Shown here piece after piece: positions 11,701 through 22,412 of a DNA stretch of 64,000 nucleotides; positions within the stretch are counted from its first letter, which is position 1; each line of letters begins with the position of its first letter. Under the pieces are notes generated by a model. The model was not told where the DNA came from. It made no database searches and worked only from the letters and a program-made list of their open reading frames with translations. A program made the position numbers and the translations under genes. This stretch comes from Cadophora sp. MPI-SDFR-AT-0126 (lineage: Eukaryota; Ascomycota; Leotiomycetes; Helotiales; Ploettnerulaceae): NCBI GenBank assembly GCA_020747065.1, contig JAGMVK010000003.1, positions 992,001 to 1,056,000 on the forward strand. Direction: 5' to 3'.

Positions 11701-13272
11701 AGATATTTCGCAGGTGTATCATCTTCGTGCCTTTCTGGCAAGACTATGGGTGCTACTGGTTCTCGGACTAGCTGCATAGAGTTGTTCTTGGAGGTACTGG
11801 AACCAGGGGTAGCCGGGCCAGATCCGTGGTGGAAAGGTGGTTCTGAGTTCTGTCGTAGTCTATGGGATAGGCCAAACAAATCTCCAAAACTTTTCCTGCC
11901 AGTTGAGGTTGACGTGCGGGTAGACGGTAGTGTGGGCGTTGGTAGCGAATCCTCTGTGGGCATGTTTCTCAAAGAGCTCAGAGTTGACGATCTACCCCTA
12001 AGGCCAAGTCTTGCACGATTTGGGGAGGATTTCGAAGATGCTGCAGAGCCATGCCGCAACAATGGCACGCCAGGTGTCGCAAATGTGGTGGAAGCTTTGG
12101 CAAGAGCAGTATGCGAATGGTTTGGGGATGGTAGCGGGGATGCAAAGCGTCCTTGAGCTCCGATATCATCAGCTGAAGGAGAGCGGAGCGCTTTCACCGC
12201 AGGAGACTCTGTTCCTGGAATTCTCGAAGAACTTGCTGAAATTCGAGATGCAGCGTCGAGGGATTGGGACGATTCTTGATTGTTGCTCTTCTGGGGGAGA
12301 TGCGACAAGTCAAACAAGGGCGCAGGCTTTTTTCGACGGGGCAATCGGAAGAAAGTCGTAGTTGTATGAACTGTATGTGTAGTGGTTGTCGTCGTTGCGT
12401 ACACGCCATGATCTCCAGAGCTGCCATCTGACCTGGAAGATTCGGAAAATCGAGTGATAGGAAGTGCCAAAGTTGAATTGCCATCGTCGCCGTATGCTGG
12501 GGGAGAGCCACCAACGTGGGTTACAGGCCGCTCTGGCTCGTCAAATGTAACTCTGCCCTTGGTCCCAGATGGCGCTGTCTCGGACATTGTCTTCCTCCGT
12601 TCCTTCTTCTCGTTCTTTGTGACATTTGGGGGAAATGGCTCCTCCGCTTGGCTGTCCATTGAGGAGGTCTTAGCTCGACCTGGGAGCTTAACCCTAGATT
12701 TCTTCTTGGTCGGTCGTGTCGCGTTGACGTCCATTGTTGGAGCAGTGGTGATTATTTCTGGAGCTGGCATTTAGTTAGAGACGGACTTGAGACGAGTGGG
12801 AGTTGGCACATGCGTTGAGGGATAGGAGGGGCATGGGCATCGGCATCAGCACGAGCTTGCATGCGGGCTGCCATCGAGTCAGCATGCGGATAATACCAGA
12901 ATTGCAATCCAAACAAAGTTTCTACGCACCCCTAGTGGCCAACTGGGAATCCGAGGCGTGTCGAAACTTCAACATGCTGAAGCGACGATGTTTCTGGCTC
13001 TCTTCTTGTATGGGTGGTGACACAGTCCGATGGAGGGAGCTGATACCACCCTCAGCTGTGGTCCCAGTCGCTGATGAGCTATCCAACGCAGCATCTGGCG
13101 ACAGGAAATCTGCGGTCGAAAGCCGGCGTGGAATCTGCTCACTGGCCCTACTATCGATGACAGGTACTGGCAAGTTGCTTGAGGACTCGGCGGCGGCATA
13201 GAAGCTGTGTCGTCGAAGTTCCGCATTGCTCGCAGGACTGCGGCGCCGTAATAGGCCAGTCATCAGAGGCAT
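8799..13272 (-). CDS. Sec7-PH domain ARF guanine nucleotide exchange factor
   Basis: Three exons (13272-12930, 12867-12814, 12763-8799) give 1,453 residues. Intron 1 is 62 nt (GTGCGT...GGCAG). Intron 2 appears to be a 50-nt GC-AG intron, because no GT donor keeps the frame. A disordered Ser/Thr-rich N-terminus precedes the Sec7 domain (about residues 480-630), with the glutamic-finger motif LPKETQQIDR and the hydrophobic-groove motif FSLLILHTDVFN. A PH domain follows (about 747-885, VGLLWRKD...WQEWGAILTGAQLYFF), then a predicted coiled coil (about 930-1025) and a long disordered tail. The Sec7 domain catalyses GDP/GTP exchange on ARF GTPases, and the PH domain targets Golgi or plasma membranes. 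The architecture matches the fungal Syt1/Sec73 and Yel1 type. The upstream open frame to 13509 is low-complexity leader. Confidence 0.9.
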
Positions 13273-13371
13273 GTTGAATCTGGGGGTCGTGAAATCATTG
13301 ATCTCGACGACACGAAGTAATAATTTGGCGGTAGATGGGTGACGGGAGGCACATTCGTGACGATTGATACG

Positions 13372-13402
13372 GTGCGGTGGTGTGGTGTGGTGTGGTGTGG
13401 TG
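13372..13402. repeat. (GTGGT)n pentanucleotide repeat
   Basis: About six GTGGT units, 100 bp upstream of the Sec7-gene start codon. Confidence 0.95.
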
Positions 13403-13730
13403 TTTCTCGTTGCTCGTTTCGAGGGGAGGGGAGGCGAGGCGGCCAAGAGGCTGGATGGAGGCTGGGAGAATCCTGGCAGATTACAGGACAAGGGGGGAGG
13501 GACGAACAAGGACTTCGACGCTCAGATGTTGTTGATTTCACGAATGAATGAGTGAATGGTTGCTATTACGGATACGACATTCAAACGAATGACTAGGAAA
13601 AGACGGTTGGTTGACTCGGCTTCTGGATATCCGGTAGGAGAGAGGGAAACGGCGAGGAGAGGGCAAAGAAGGTTGCGAGAATCAATTAAGACCTCAGTTA
13701 TGGAATGGAATTGGATTGGATTGAATTGAG

Positions 13731-13843
13731 TTGAATTGAATTGAATTGAATTGAATTGAATTGAATTGAATTGAATTGAATTGAATTGAATTGAATTGAA
13801 TTGAATTGAATTGAATTGAATTGAATTGAATTGAATTGAATTG
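13731..13843. repeat. (TTGAA)22 pentanucleotide repeat
   Basis: 113 bp of perfect TTGAA repeat, flanked on the left by degenerate TTGGA/TTGAG units (13,703-13,730). A perfect array of this length is probably length-polymorphic between strains. Confidence 0.97.
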
Positions 13844-13949
13844 TGAGGAAGAGGGGGGAGGAGAGGATACGAGTAGGAGCGGAGAGGCGGCTAGAAAGGA
13901 AGTTTGTGCATGTGTGCGTACAGCAAGGTCCAGGTCTGGCTGGATTGGG

Positions 13950-14022
13950 TGAAGTTAAGTGAAGTGAAGTGAGTGGAGTGAGTGGAGTGGAGTGGAGTGG
14001 AGGGGAGTGGAGTGGAGTGGAG
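13950..14022. repeat. (GGAGT/GTGAA)n pentanucleotide repeat
   Basis: Pentanucleotide tract that changes from AAGTG units to GGAGT units, about 100 bp right of the TTGAA array. Confidence 0.93.
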
Positions 14023-17000
14023 GTTCATGCTCATTGCTAACATATAACATGTTTCCCGTCACATACTTACTTCGTAGTTCCAGCCCCAAAAGGTCGGTAA
14101 ACGTACTAACTAATATCTCAGCCGTGTGCCCAGAAAGATTGGGAGCATATCATATCATGTTATGCTGCTACTGTAGAGTAAACCAACCCATCTCAAATCG
14201 AATCAAGTCGCACTCGACGAGCCACTCGGGCTACTATAGGCGGGGAGCTCGATAAGCAGTATTACTTACCCTCCGTATACTCCGTACCTCCGTATTTCCA
14301 CCCTTATTGGCTTCAGTACCAGACCATACAATAATCCAGGAATAGGTGGGCCACGGTGCGCCACGCACGGTACATGGTACAACCAGACAATATCAACAGC
14401 ATTGCCCGATCGATATGTATTCGCCTCATAAGTCGTCAACATCCAAAGAAAGTAAAAGACAACTCTATCTATTTATGCATCAACCTTACCGTGGGCCAAT
14501 GCTTCAACAGAGGCTTGTATCGCCAATGCCTAATGCGAGAGACAACAAGCTCTAGAGCATCATCGAGTATTATCATTAAGAAGCGATAGTGCATGCTTCC
14601 AATTTACCACAATCTGCCCCAGCCTATTTTCAAGTTTTCCAAGATGTTGGAAGCACCCAGCTCATGCACGAGAGGTCCACGTCCACTATGCAGGCCCTTA
14701 TTACTTGCAGTACGCATACAGAGGATTCTCCTCTTCGGCCTCTCAATCCCCCACTATCGCGTCTCCCAGCCAGCCATTCTGACTCTGAGTGGCACTTGGT
14801 GTGCTGCAGAGTTCAATCCAACCTGCCAACCTGCCAACCCCCACTGCCCAAGCCCCTGTTGATCCACTTCCAGCTCTCCAGCCCACATCAAAAATTCTTA
14901 CCCTAAAGACCTGGCGTTGAACACGCCAGTGCCTGGGCCATCAAGTATTCGCGCAAGTTCGTGTCTTTGACGATTTCCCATGCCTTTCTTCCTTACATTA
15001 TGTCCTGTCCCGGTTCTTGTCATCACTCAAGCCTGTGACAGCATGGCTCCTGGCCTGTTTACTCTGCTGTTTCCGTCTTCCTCGCTTGAGGTGTCCACAG
15101 ATTAGACTGCAGACCGGGAGTCAAATTTAGGGTGATTCTTGTCTCAAAAGAAGAGGCATACTATGTGAGTAACCTGTCTTTTTAGCATTGATTACAGTCC
15201 GGTCTCGTCCCCGCGTAGGTCATGGCCGGATGGTTTCTGCCAACTTCTGCCACTGTTTCTCTGTCTCGTTGAACTTGCGTTACTTGACTCACAATAATTC
15301 AGCAAAGAATTCGTAATCTGGGTCATGATCTAATCAAATACACCCATACCAAAGGTTTTGAATGCGCTCGGAAGCTTCGGAAATTGCCCTTCTGATCAAC
15401 TATTTGCAATTATTCGCACGGAGAGGCGCGGAGTTCAATCGAGGTAACAAATTTCACATGAATAGGATAAGTTCTCTGGATATATTTCTCTATTCGCTCT
15501 ACCGTTCCAAATTTGCAGTCTACTTCGAATAGCAACTTTCCAGTACAAATGCTGCGATTTTGTCAGTTCCATTCCAGTGGTGTGTCAGCCGGCAGTGTTC
15601 CTCGAGGAGAGCTACCAGGGAATCTTTGACAGACCCACTGCCTATCAAGTCGATGCCATCGAAGGACATTTCAAGATCAATTGTCAAAGGCAGTTCCTCG
15701 ATGATACTTGCAGGTCGCGCTTCAGATCTAGAGTATCGTCAGCTCACATGCCTCCAACCGACTGATCTTACGAGGCCGGTCGAACCACTTCGTTGGTTAT
15801 TGCCATTGTTCAGTACAGACAATTTCATGGTCATAAGTACACCAGCCAGCGTGGCGGGGTTAATGAATTAACCTCTTGGCCGAAGATGCGAGCTATCGTT
15901 AAGCGAGTCTTTGATATCCGATGTCAACATTTCTCTGGTTGGACCAAGGGGTTTAAAGCGCGCAATAACAATGGCTCGGGACACGAACATATAACATATC
16001 TGGTATTCATGATTATCCATTTTCGTCCACGCCTCCTTGGCTGCCAAATTCAGCTACTCATAGAACATAGAGCAATCAACAACAATCGCAAAAGTGCTGT
16101 GGCGAGGCATTTGCTTCACTAAAAAGGCAGCTCGAAGACAAGATGTCAAGGAAAATCGCCGTCGCCTTTCCAAACGAGTGCCCGATTCCACTCTTGGAAG
16201 GGATGTGTCCAGTCAATCAGGGCACTCGTTGCTCCAGCTGTAGATTGGCTGTATGTTCAGTCTTAACACATTATCCAACTTGGGGAATACAGGCCATTAC
16301 AAGGTAACTGAATTGTGCGGCTGTAGAAAAATATTAGCATATCCCATCGCTACTGTTAAATTTATGGGTTGGTACTAGCTACACATTCATGTACGATGGG
16401 TCATCTTCCAACGGTTCATGTATCTCCAAGCAATTGTCGGTTAATCCTTCTTGCGGGGCATATGACCACACAGACAGAGCGTCGTAGGCAGCCCCTGGAC
16501 GTCTGTATGCTCTTCGAATTACCGCTCCGTCATTATCAGCAACCACTCGGTACATCACCATCACTCGTGGAGACACTCCCTTCCAGATCAATACCGTACA
16601 CATCTCGATTCCTTTAGAACATGATGCTTTTCATGCGCGCATTATTGTAATATCTGTTTTCCTGCTCTGTACGTTTGAAACGTTGAGTCCTGCTTCGTAT
16701 GAAAATCAACCTTGTGGTCCAAAGAGTATCCAGAGAATGGCTCATAGCTTTCGTGGTGACAGGCCTTCAACCGAGCGATGACTCAACATTACTGTGGCAT
16801 TCTTCTCCGAGTCCGAGGAGGCAACTTGTCAAAGCAACAACATCGTAAATGCCGTTGCCGTGACTACCGATAACAGTCCGGAAGCATCCACTTGCTTCAA
16901 CTTTACTAAGCTCTTTGCTCAGTCATTAAACTGCAATTATCGGGACATCTGGTGGTCTCCGCCTCCAGCGACAATCACATCCGCCTTGAGCAACGCCGCG

Positions 17001-18079
17001 TCCTATAATGCAAACACCAGTTACACTCGCGCTCGGTACGATGTCGGGACATGAATCTACCTTAATTCCTCAGATAATAATCCTCATGCAACGTGATTCT
17101 TGAACTTATATTTTGTTGATGCTCGGGTAGCATCATCGCATCACGAACGCTACTAGTAAATTTTGCTTTCATGCTGTGCAAAATTCAGTTCGAGCCGTCA
17201 CTTATGTTGTACCGATCAATGATAACAAGCTCGATGTTTGTTTTCAGGATGATGAACCTTCAAGTACCAGATACACTATCTGCAACCCCCGTATGCACAG
17301 TCTGAACCAGTCCATGACTTTGAGTTTGTGAGGCGCTTCGTCAACATGCAGTCATTTGGAGGCCAAGCCGAAACTCGCTTACAACCCCCTGAACGCAGCC
17401 GAATCTACACGAGCCACCCAATAGAACCCAAGCACATCTCGTAGTCAACTAAACTTTCCGTCCCACCTTTCCCATCATCATCCTCCCATCACGGCATCCC
17501 TGGGAATTCCCAGAGAAGAAGCTAGTTCAAAGGTCAAAAGAGGCTTTACGGATCCTTGCTAATGAGACGAAGTCGGCTGCGCGTATACGGCTTCGGGAGC
17601 CACGGAGGCTTTGAGAACCGTTTGCCGTTGGTCGGCTCGGTAGGCCCCTGTTTTGCGACTTGCAACAGAGCATCGTAAAGATGAGTAGCGATGGGAGGAT
17701 AGGACCGCTCAAGTTGCGATGTGCGTCAAAAATCGTGGGTATGACTCCAGAGAGCCGGGCGCTACTTTAAGTTTGTTATCTTTGATGTCCACGGCCTCAC
17801 ATGTCAACCTCCCTGCGTGATCGCCTGGGACTGGACTGACTCTTTTCAGGCTCATATAACCATATGCACGATCCCCATGCTGATGCTTTGTGGTTTTTCC
17901 TGAAGTATAGAGCTTAGATCGACCCTCACTCTACTTTTCCACACCCATGCTTGCACGAGACCCTAACCATGAGATAGATATGTTGCTCCTAGGATGAAGC
18001 GAATCTGCTCTTGGCTCTCAGAATCTTTCCATACCGGAAGAACAAAGTGACTATTGAGTGTCATTAAGCAGACGAGATC
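14023..18079. other. Gene-poor decayed interval
   Basis: Four kilobases without a gene I can support. Two stretches look coding-like. On the plus strand 16,794-17,054 has Cys and N-glycosylation-type motifs (TCFNFTKLF, NANTSYTRARY), as in small secreted proteins, but no intact start or signal peptide. On the minus strand 16,603-16,379 is an open frame of 74 residues. A third stretch, about 15,540-16,020, is partly open on both strands. Given the MFS pseudogene next door, decayed genes are the simplest reading. Confidence 0.4.
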
Positions 18080-19490
18080 GTAGGGAAGTGATAATGAGGC
18101 TCACGGGAATGGCATCATGACCATTGTCAACAACGCCAGCAGCGTGCTAGCCCACTGGGATTTGAGCTTGTCATACACTACACACATCAATGCCCAGAAG
18201 TCACAAGATCGAGAAATAAGTACATACTGTGATCTCTAAATCGTGTGAACGAAGCGGCGAAAATACAACGCAAGAAGCTGTTGACCGCAAGTGCGCTTGC
18301 GGCATAGGTGGAGTAGGCATCGGCCAAAAACGTGGAAATACCTGCCGTTGAATATTGAGAACAAGCTTTACGGTCAGCACTGAAACAAGTGGCTTCTGTC
18401 CATACTGACCGCTGACACCTTCCCCAAAAATTCCTCCGGTAATCGGTATGATTTCTATGAAGATCGGGAAGTCAGCAATTACTCGTTTGGTCGTGGCTGG
18501 GAGTACTTCTGGGAGTCAAGTACTCTTGAGACACTCCTTTGGGAGAAAACAGGAAGTGCCCGACCAACGTACAAATGCACCGGGCTAGACGTCGTCCACC
18601 CAAACCACGGCTTTGACAAAAATTGGTTCACTTCTCTGGTGGTGAGTGAAGCTGCGGCCTACGAAGAGCCCAACTGGGATCCAACATGCGCCCGCGATTG
18701 CGAGACGTAGGCAAAATTCCGGTCTGGCTTCAAATGCTCGCCATCTGCATCTTGCCTTGGTCGAGATACCAAGCGAATTTGACTTCAATAGCAAGTGGGA
18801 TTCGTTAAGAACTTAATTAGTGTTCCTACTATTAATCCGAGGAAGATAGTTCCTGTTTCCCACAAGTTGAAACCTTGGTTGAATCAGAAGACCAATGGGG
18901 AAGCACCGAAGAAAATGTAGAGGATTCCGAGGCGCGCCGCGGAAATATACAAACCCAAACATATCGGCTCAGGCAGGAGTAGCTGAAGTAGTCGATACAG
19001 TAGATGCAAGACAGTTTGTGGGGTCGGTTTCGAGGCATTAGCGCGCTTGAATGCAGAGTAGTAGTCACCATTTTGAGTATGATCTCGCACCGCGGCTGCT
19101 TTGTGGCGAGCAGGACTAAAAAATTATGTTCCGGGAATGAGGGTGAGTAAGACGAGTGTGAGTCCGGGAAACAGAGAAGGTCCACTGCCTAATTTGACTG
19201 GTGATCAGAACGACTGAGACCAGTAACTCAGGACAGTGTTCTTGCCAGGTGGTAAATTTGCTGATGAAACATTCGATCAAGGGGCCGAGTACAGGCCCAG
19301 TCAAAGATGTTACAGTATGTAGCATTACTGGGGCTTGGATACCGATCGGCTGAAAAAGATCCGCCACAATTCTTCATGAATCATGATGTACTAAGGAAGG
19401 CGCTTCCAGCCACGTCGCCTAGATATAGAGCGATTATCAATGGTTGAAGGTTTTGCACCGCTGTGCAAGCGGTGAGCCAGAAAGAAGGAC
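18080..19490 (-). pseudogene. MFS transporter pseudogene (DHA1 / polyamine-drug type)
   Basis: The minus strand carries a string of fragments in MFS order but in shifting frames. Near 19,480-19,390 is QNLQPLIIALYLGDVAGSAF. At 19,367-19,240 come DLFQPIGIQAPVM and SLTGPVLGPLIECFI. At 19,090-18,884 are LLLPEPICLGLYISAARLGI and FGASPLVF, then a TGA stop at 18,886-18,884 and FNQGFNLWETG with FLGLIVGTL. Near 18,720 is LAIAGACWIPVGLFVG, near 18,340 are ADAYSTYAASALAVNSFLR and CIFAASF, and at 18,175-18,105 are KLKSQWASTLLALLTM and MPFP. These are the conserved helices and loops of fungal multidrug/polyamine DHA1 transporters. At least one stop and several frameshifts separate them, and the N-terminus is lost. 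Confidence 0.85.
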
Positions 19491-19608
19491 GAAATCGAAA
19501 TGATGTAGATATGTCTTCTCCCGCAATGCCTCGGACGACATATTAGCACCGCCGCAGCGGGTGGTGAATACACATCGAAAATACTTCAGGTAATGGGTTC
19601 AATACCAT

Positions 19609-19950
19609 GTGCAAGGGCAAAGGCAAGGATCTGCTGAGAATGAAGAGGTATGTGCGATACAGCATGCTATTGAGAAGCGGGTGGTTCAAAGTATCGAATG
19701 GCTGGAGCGTCAAACCATTGCTGGAGGACTGGACCTTGTTGAATGGGCTTCTGAGGAGATGTTAGCCGGGTTCAGTAGGAATGCTAATAAACCAGGGGAT
19801 GTCAAGCAGTATTTGGAGGAGCATAATGCCGGGAACGCTGATATCACCGAGGGGCTAGATAGTGATGATACTATGGGGGATGATGGCATCGAGACTATGA
19901 CTTTGGACGACGAGGATGAAGAGATGAACGATGTCATTGTAGGATATTAA
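19609..19950 (+). CDS. Orphan acidic open frame, possible exon or fragment
   Basis: An open frame of 113 codons beginning at GTG 19609, with no in-frame ATG at the left end. The C-terminal third is strongly acidic (DDTMGDDG, LDDEDEEMND). The sequence is not repetitive and not a shadow of another gene. I do not recognise the family. It lies between the MFS pseudogene and the 3' end of the Zn2Cys6 gene, so it may be the last exon of a decayed gene; the AG at 19,587-19,588 is a possible splice acceptor. The coding status is doubtful. Confidence 0.25.
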   Translation: MQGQRQGSAENEEVCAIQHAIEKRVVQSIEWLERQTIAGGLDLVEWASEEMLAGFSRNANKPGDVKQYLEEHNAGNADITEGLDSDDTMGDDGIETMTLDDEDEEMNDVIVGY

Positions 19951-20018
19951 AAAGGAGCTGAGTTGACGGGCTTTCGTCGTTGTTGAATACAAGCATCATG
20001 ATCGGACGCGACGATCTT

Positions 20019-21880
20019 TCATAACTCCATAGCATAATAATTGCCCAAGTCCAGTAGATCCGTGAAGCCTAAATCAGTGTCGGTAAGCCAAGCAAGGCTG
20101 TCGTGACTGGCGGCCATGGTGGTCTCTTCTTGATCCTGGGACATTTCACCTAGGATCTGAAGACCTTTGTCAAAGCTTTCTAGGTCTCGCCTCATATCCC
20201 GACTTCTCTTCTCCCGAGCTGCGGATACAAGCGAGTGGGCAGTTCTTAATGCCTCTCTCGATAGGTGTGAATTGAACTGTGTGACTGCCTTCTTTAACGA
20301 CTCCATAGCAAGAGGCACCATCGAGAAGCTCTCAGGCGTCTCGATTGCGAGAAGCACGCAAATACTGTGGAAAGGGGTTCCGACGATATTCCACCACGGC
20401 TGTCGCATGCTACACAGGAAGGTGACCCCGTCAAGAGCTACACGGATAGCATCCAGCAGCGAAGAAATTGCTGCTAGCGAGATGGGTATGTTCGCTGATC
20501 TCAATTTTCTGAAGATACAGAAACATGTGTCCGCTCTAAGTAAAGACAAGAATGGACCCTTGGCCGTGATGGAAGATGCTTTCATCAGGGCTTCAACACT
20601 TTGCAATACACTGCCGGCTGGAACAGCCGTTGGGATAGATTGCATGATTGCAACAAGATCCACTGTCAAGTCTCCGTTTTGGGGCTGCAAAATTTGGCAG
20701 CCAGTGGTATCAAGCGGCACAGCTGTCCTCCCGTATTCCGAGGCAAAGAAGTGGTGCTGAGCCAATGTGACCCACAACGTCCTCCTCCTGGCATCTATCT
20801 CCGATGCTGTGATTTCACGAGATGTGTCCCGTCTCATCTGGCTTTCGTTGATCTCTCTGTGGAGCCCAATTGCCTCTGCGATATGTACCGCAGCGCATGA
20901 AGCCATCCAAGAGAGATGCGGTCTTGTAGTGGACCGCAGATAAAATGCCCGTAGAACCCATGCTACTACATGTTTCATTGAAAGAAGTGCTGGAGCATAG
21001 GTGGTGCTGTTTTCCAAGAGAACCCTTCCATGCTCTGCAACTTCTGCTTCGGCAGGACAAGACTCCGATCCCGAGAAGTAAGAACCCAGAGCAACGACAC
21101 TGCAGATCAGTGCTTGAAAGTCACTACCTAATTTCTGAGAGAACCAAGAGTCCACGCACTGCGTCTTGAAAATATCCTGATTAAAGACAGCAAAAAATTG
21201 ATGTATTTCGTTGAAGTAAACCGTAGCATATTGATTGACTTGATCCAGTGTTATGATATCACAAATACTACGCTGATTCGTAGCCTTTGGCTCAATCCTG
21301 GTGCCAGTATTCCAGCCAAACGACTGTAGCCTTGGGGGGTTCTCCATCCCTAAAGCAATTCCAAGGTTTCGAGGGTGGGCAATAGCACTATCTGCAGTCG
21401 TGAACCTAGTTTTCAGGGATTGATGAAGCAGTGGATTGCCATATGGACAATACACTACGCTTTCTGAGACCATGTAGGAGCCAGAAGCCGTGGAAGTTTT
21501 CTGGTCTGGCTCGGAGGCTCTCACTTCCGTTGGTGATGACTGCGAGATAGTTCTCGCCGTCGACGATGCATTCCGCTGAGCCCGAGCATCGATGTAAACA
21601 CAATCATACCCGTATACCGAGCATCCCGTACAAGGTTGCTTGCCGTCACATTTGATTTTTCTTTTTCGGCATGGACTACAAGCCTTCGAGCCGCGTTGAC
21701 GGACTTTCTGATAAAGACCGCCACATTAGCCATGCTTGAGGAAAGGGATCAGAAATGTCTTCAATAATCTCGAGATCCCCCAAGATGACATTGTAAAAGC
21801 CTCTGGATACTTACAGGCTGCGAGGACGCTGGGAGATGCCTTTGTGGAGGCTGTAGAAGCGAGTTAGCATCGAGCGTCAT
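20019..21880 (-). CDS. Zn2Cys6 fungal-specific transcription factor
   Basis: Exon 1 (21880-21815, 22 codons) is joined to exon 2 (21707-20019) by a 107-nt intron (GTAAGT...TATCAG, branch GCTAAT), giving 584 residues. The binuclear zinc cluster starts just after the splice: C32-x2-C35-x6-C42-x5-C48-x2-C51-x6-C58, preceded by the usual RGSKAC. The rest is helical and resembles the fungal-specific transcription factor middle homology region (about 160-420), including ARRRTLWVTLAQHHFFASEY. Without the small first exon the ATG at 21524 would drop the DNA-binding domain, so the two-exon model is preferred. It lies about 530 bp downstream of, and co-oriented with, the epoxide hydrolase gene, which makes that gene a candidate target (inference). 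Confidence 0.9.
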
Positions 21881-22412
21881 GCCTACCAGATCTCGTCTTC
21901 TCCGTGGAACGGGGAAGTACCATCAGCAGCGAGATCAATGATAATCTCGATAATTCTACAAGTTTGGAATTTATGCTGCCAGTGACACGGTGGCACTATG
22001 AGTTCAGGTGGTGGTCGGACCAAAGTTCTAGTCCCGGATGGAGAAGCGAAGGGAGAGATGGGTTGGTCAGCGAGTCACACGTCATGTGATAATTACAATG
22101 GCAGGCATAACAGCCACGAAGGGATTCGGCATGCAGTGCTGGGGTCGTCATACCCTGTCTGAACATACATCCGAAAGTAGTGTGCTGACAAGACGTGTTC
22201 AGTGAACAAATTCCAATCTTGGAGACAATATACCATATAATCGGGAAGCCATGTTGCTCCCGGTATTTATGCTCACGTACAGGGGGCGGAAAGATTTGCA
22301 ATACCAATAAACAACGTTGGTAACGACCAGATTTTTATTGAAAGAAATCCTCGTACAAAAGACAAATATACTACGTCGCTGGTAGCATCCTGAATTCATA
22401 TCTCCATTGGGC
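21881..22412. promoter_or_regulatory. Intergenic, probable promoter of the Zn2Cys6 gene
   Basis: 532 bp between the end of the epoxide hydrolase gene and the start of the Zn2Cys6 gene. It should contain the promoter of the latter. No gene is seen. Confidence 0.4.

Larger units (their letters stand above)
13273..14022. promoter_or_regulatory. Sec7-gene upstream region rich in microsatellites
   Basis: Leader and promoter of the Sec7 gene, crowded with pentanucleotide tandem arrays listed separately. No promoter element could be assigned. Confidence 0.5.

Noticed and set aside
13273..13509. N-terminal extension of the Sec7 gene to 13,509
   Set aside because: Low-complexity His/Pro sequence from the GTGGT array; the conserved protein starts at 13,272.
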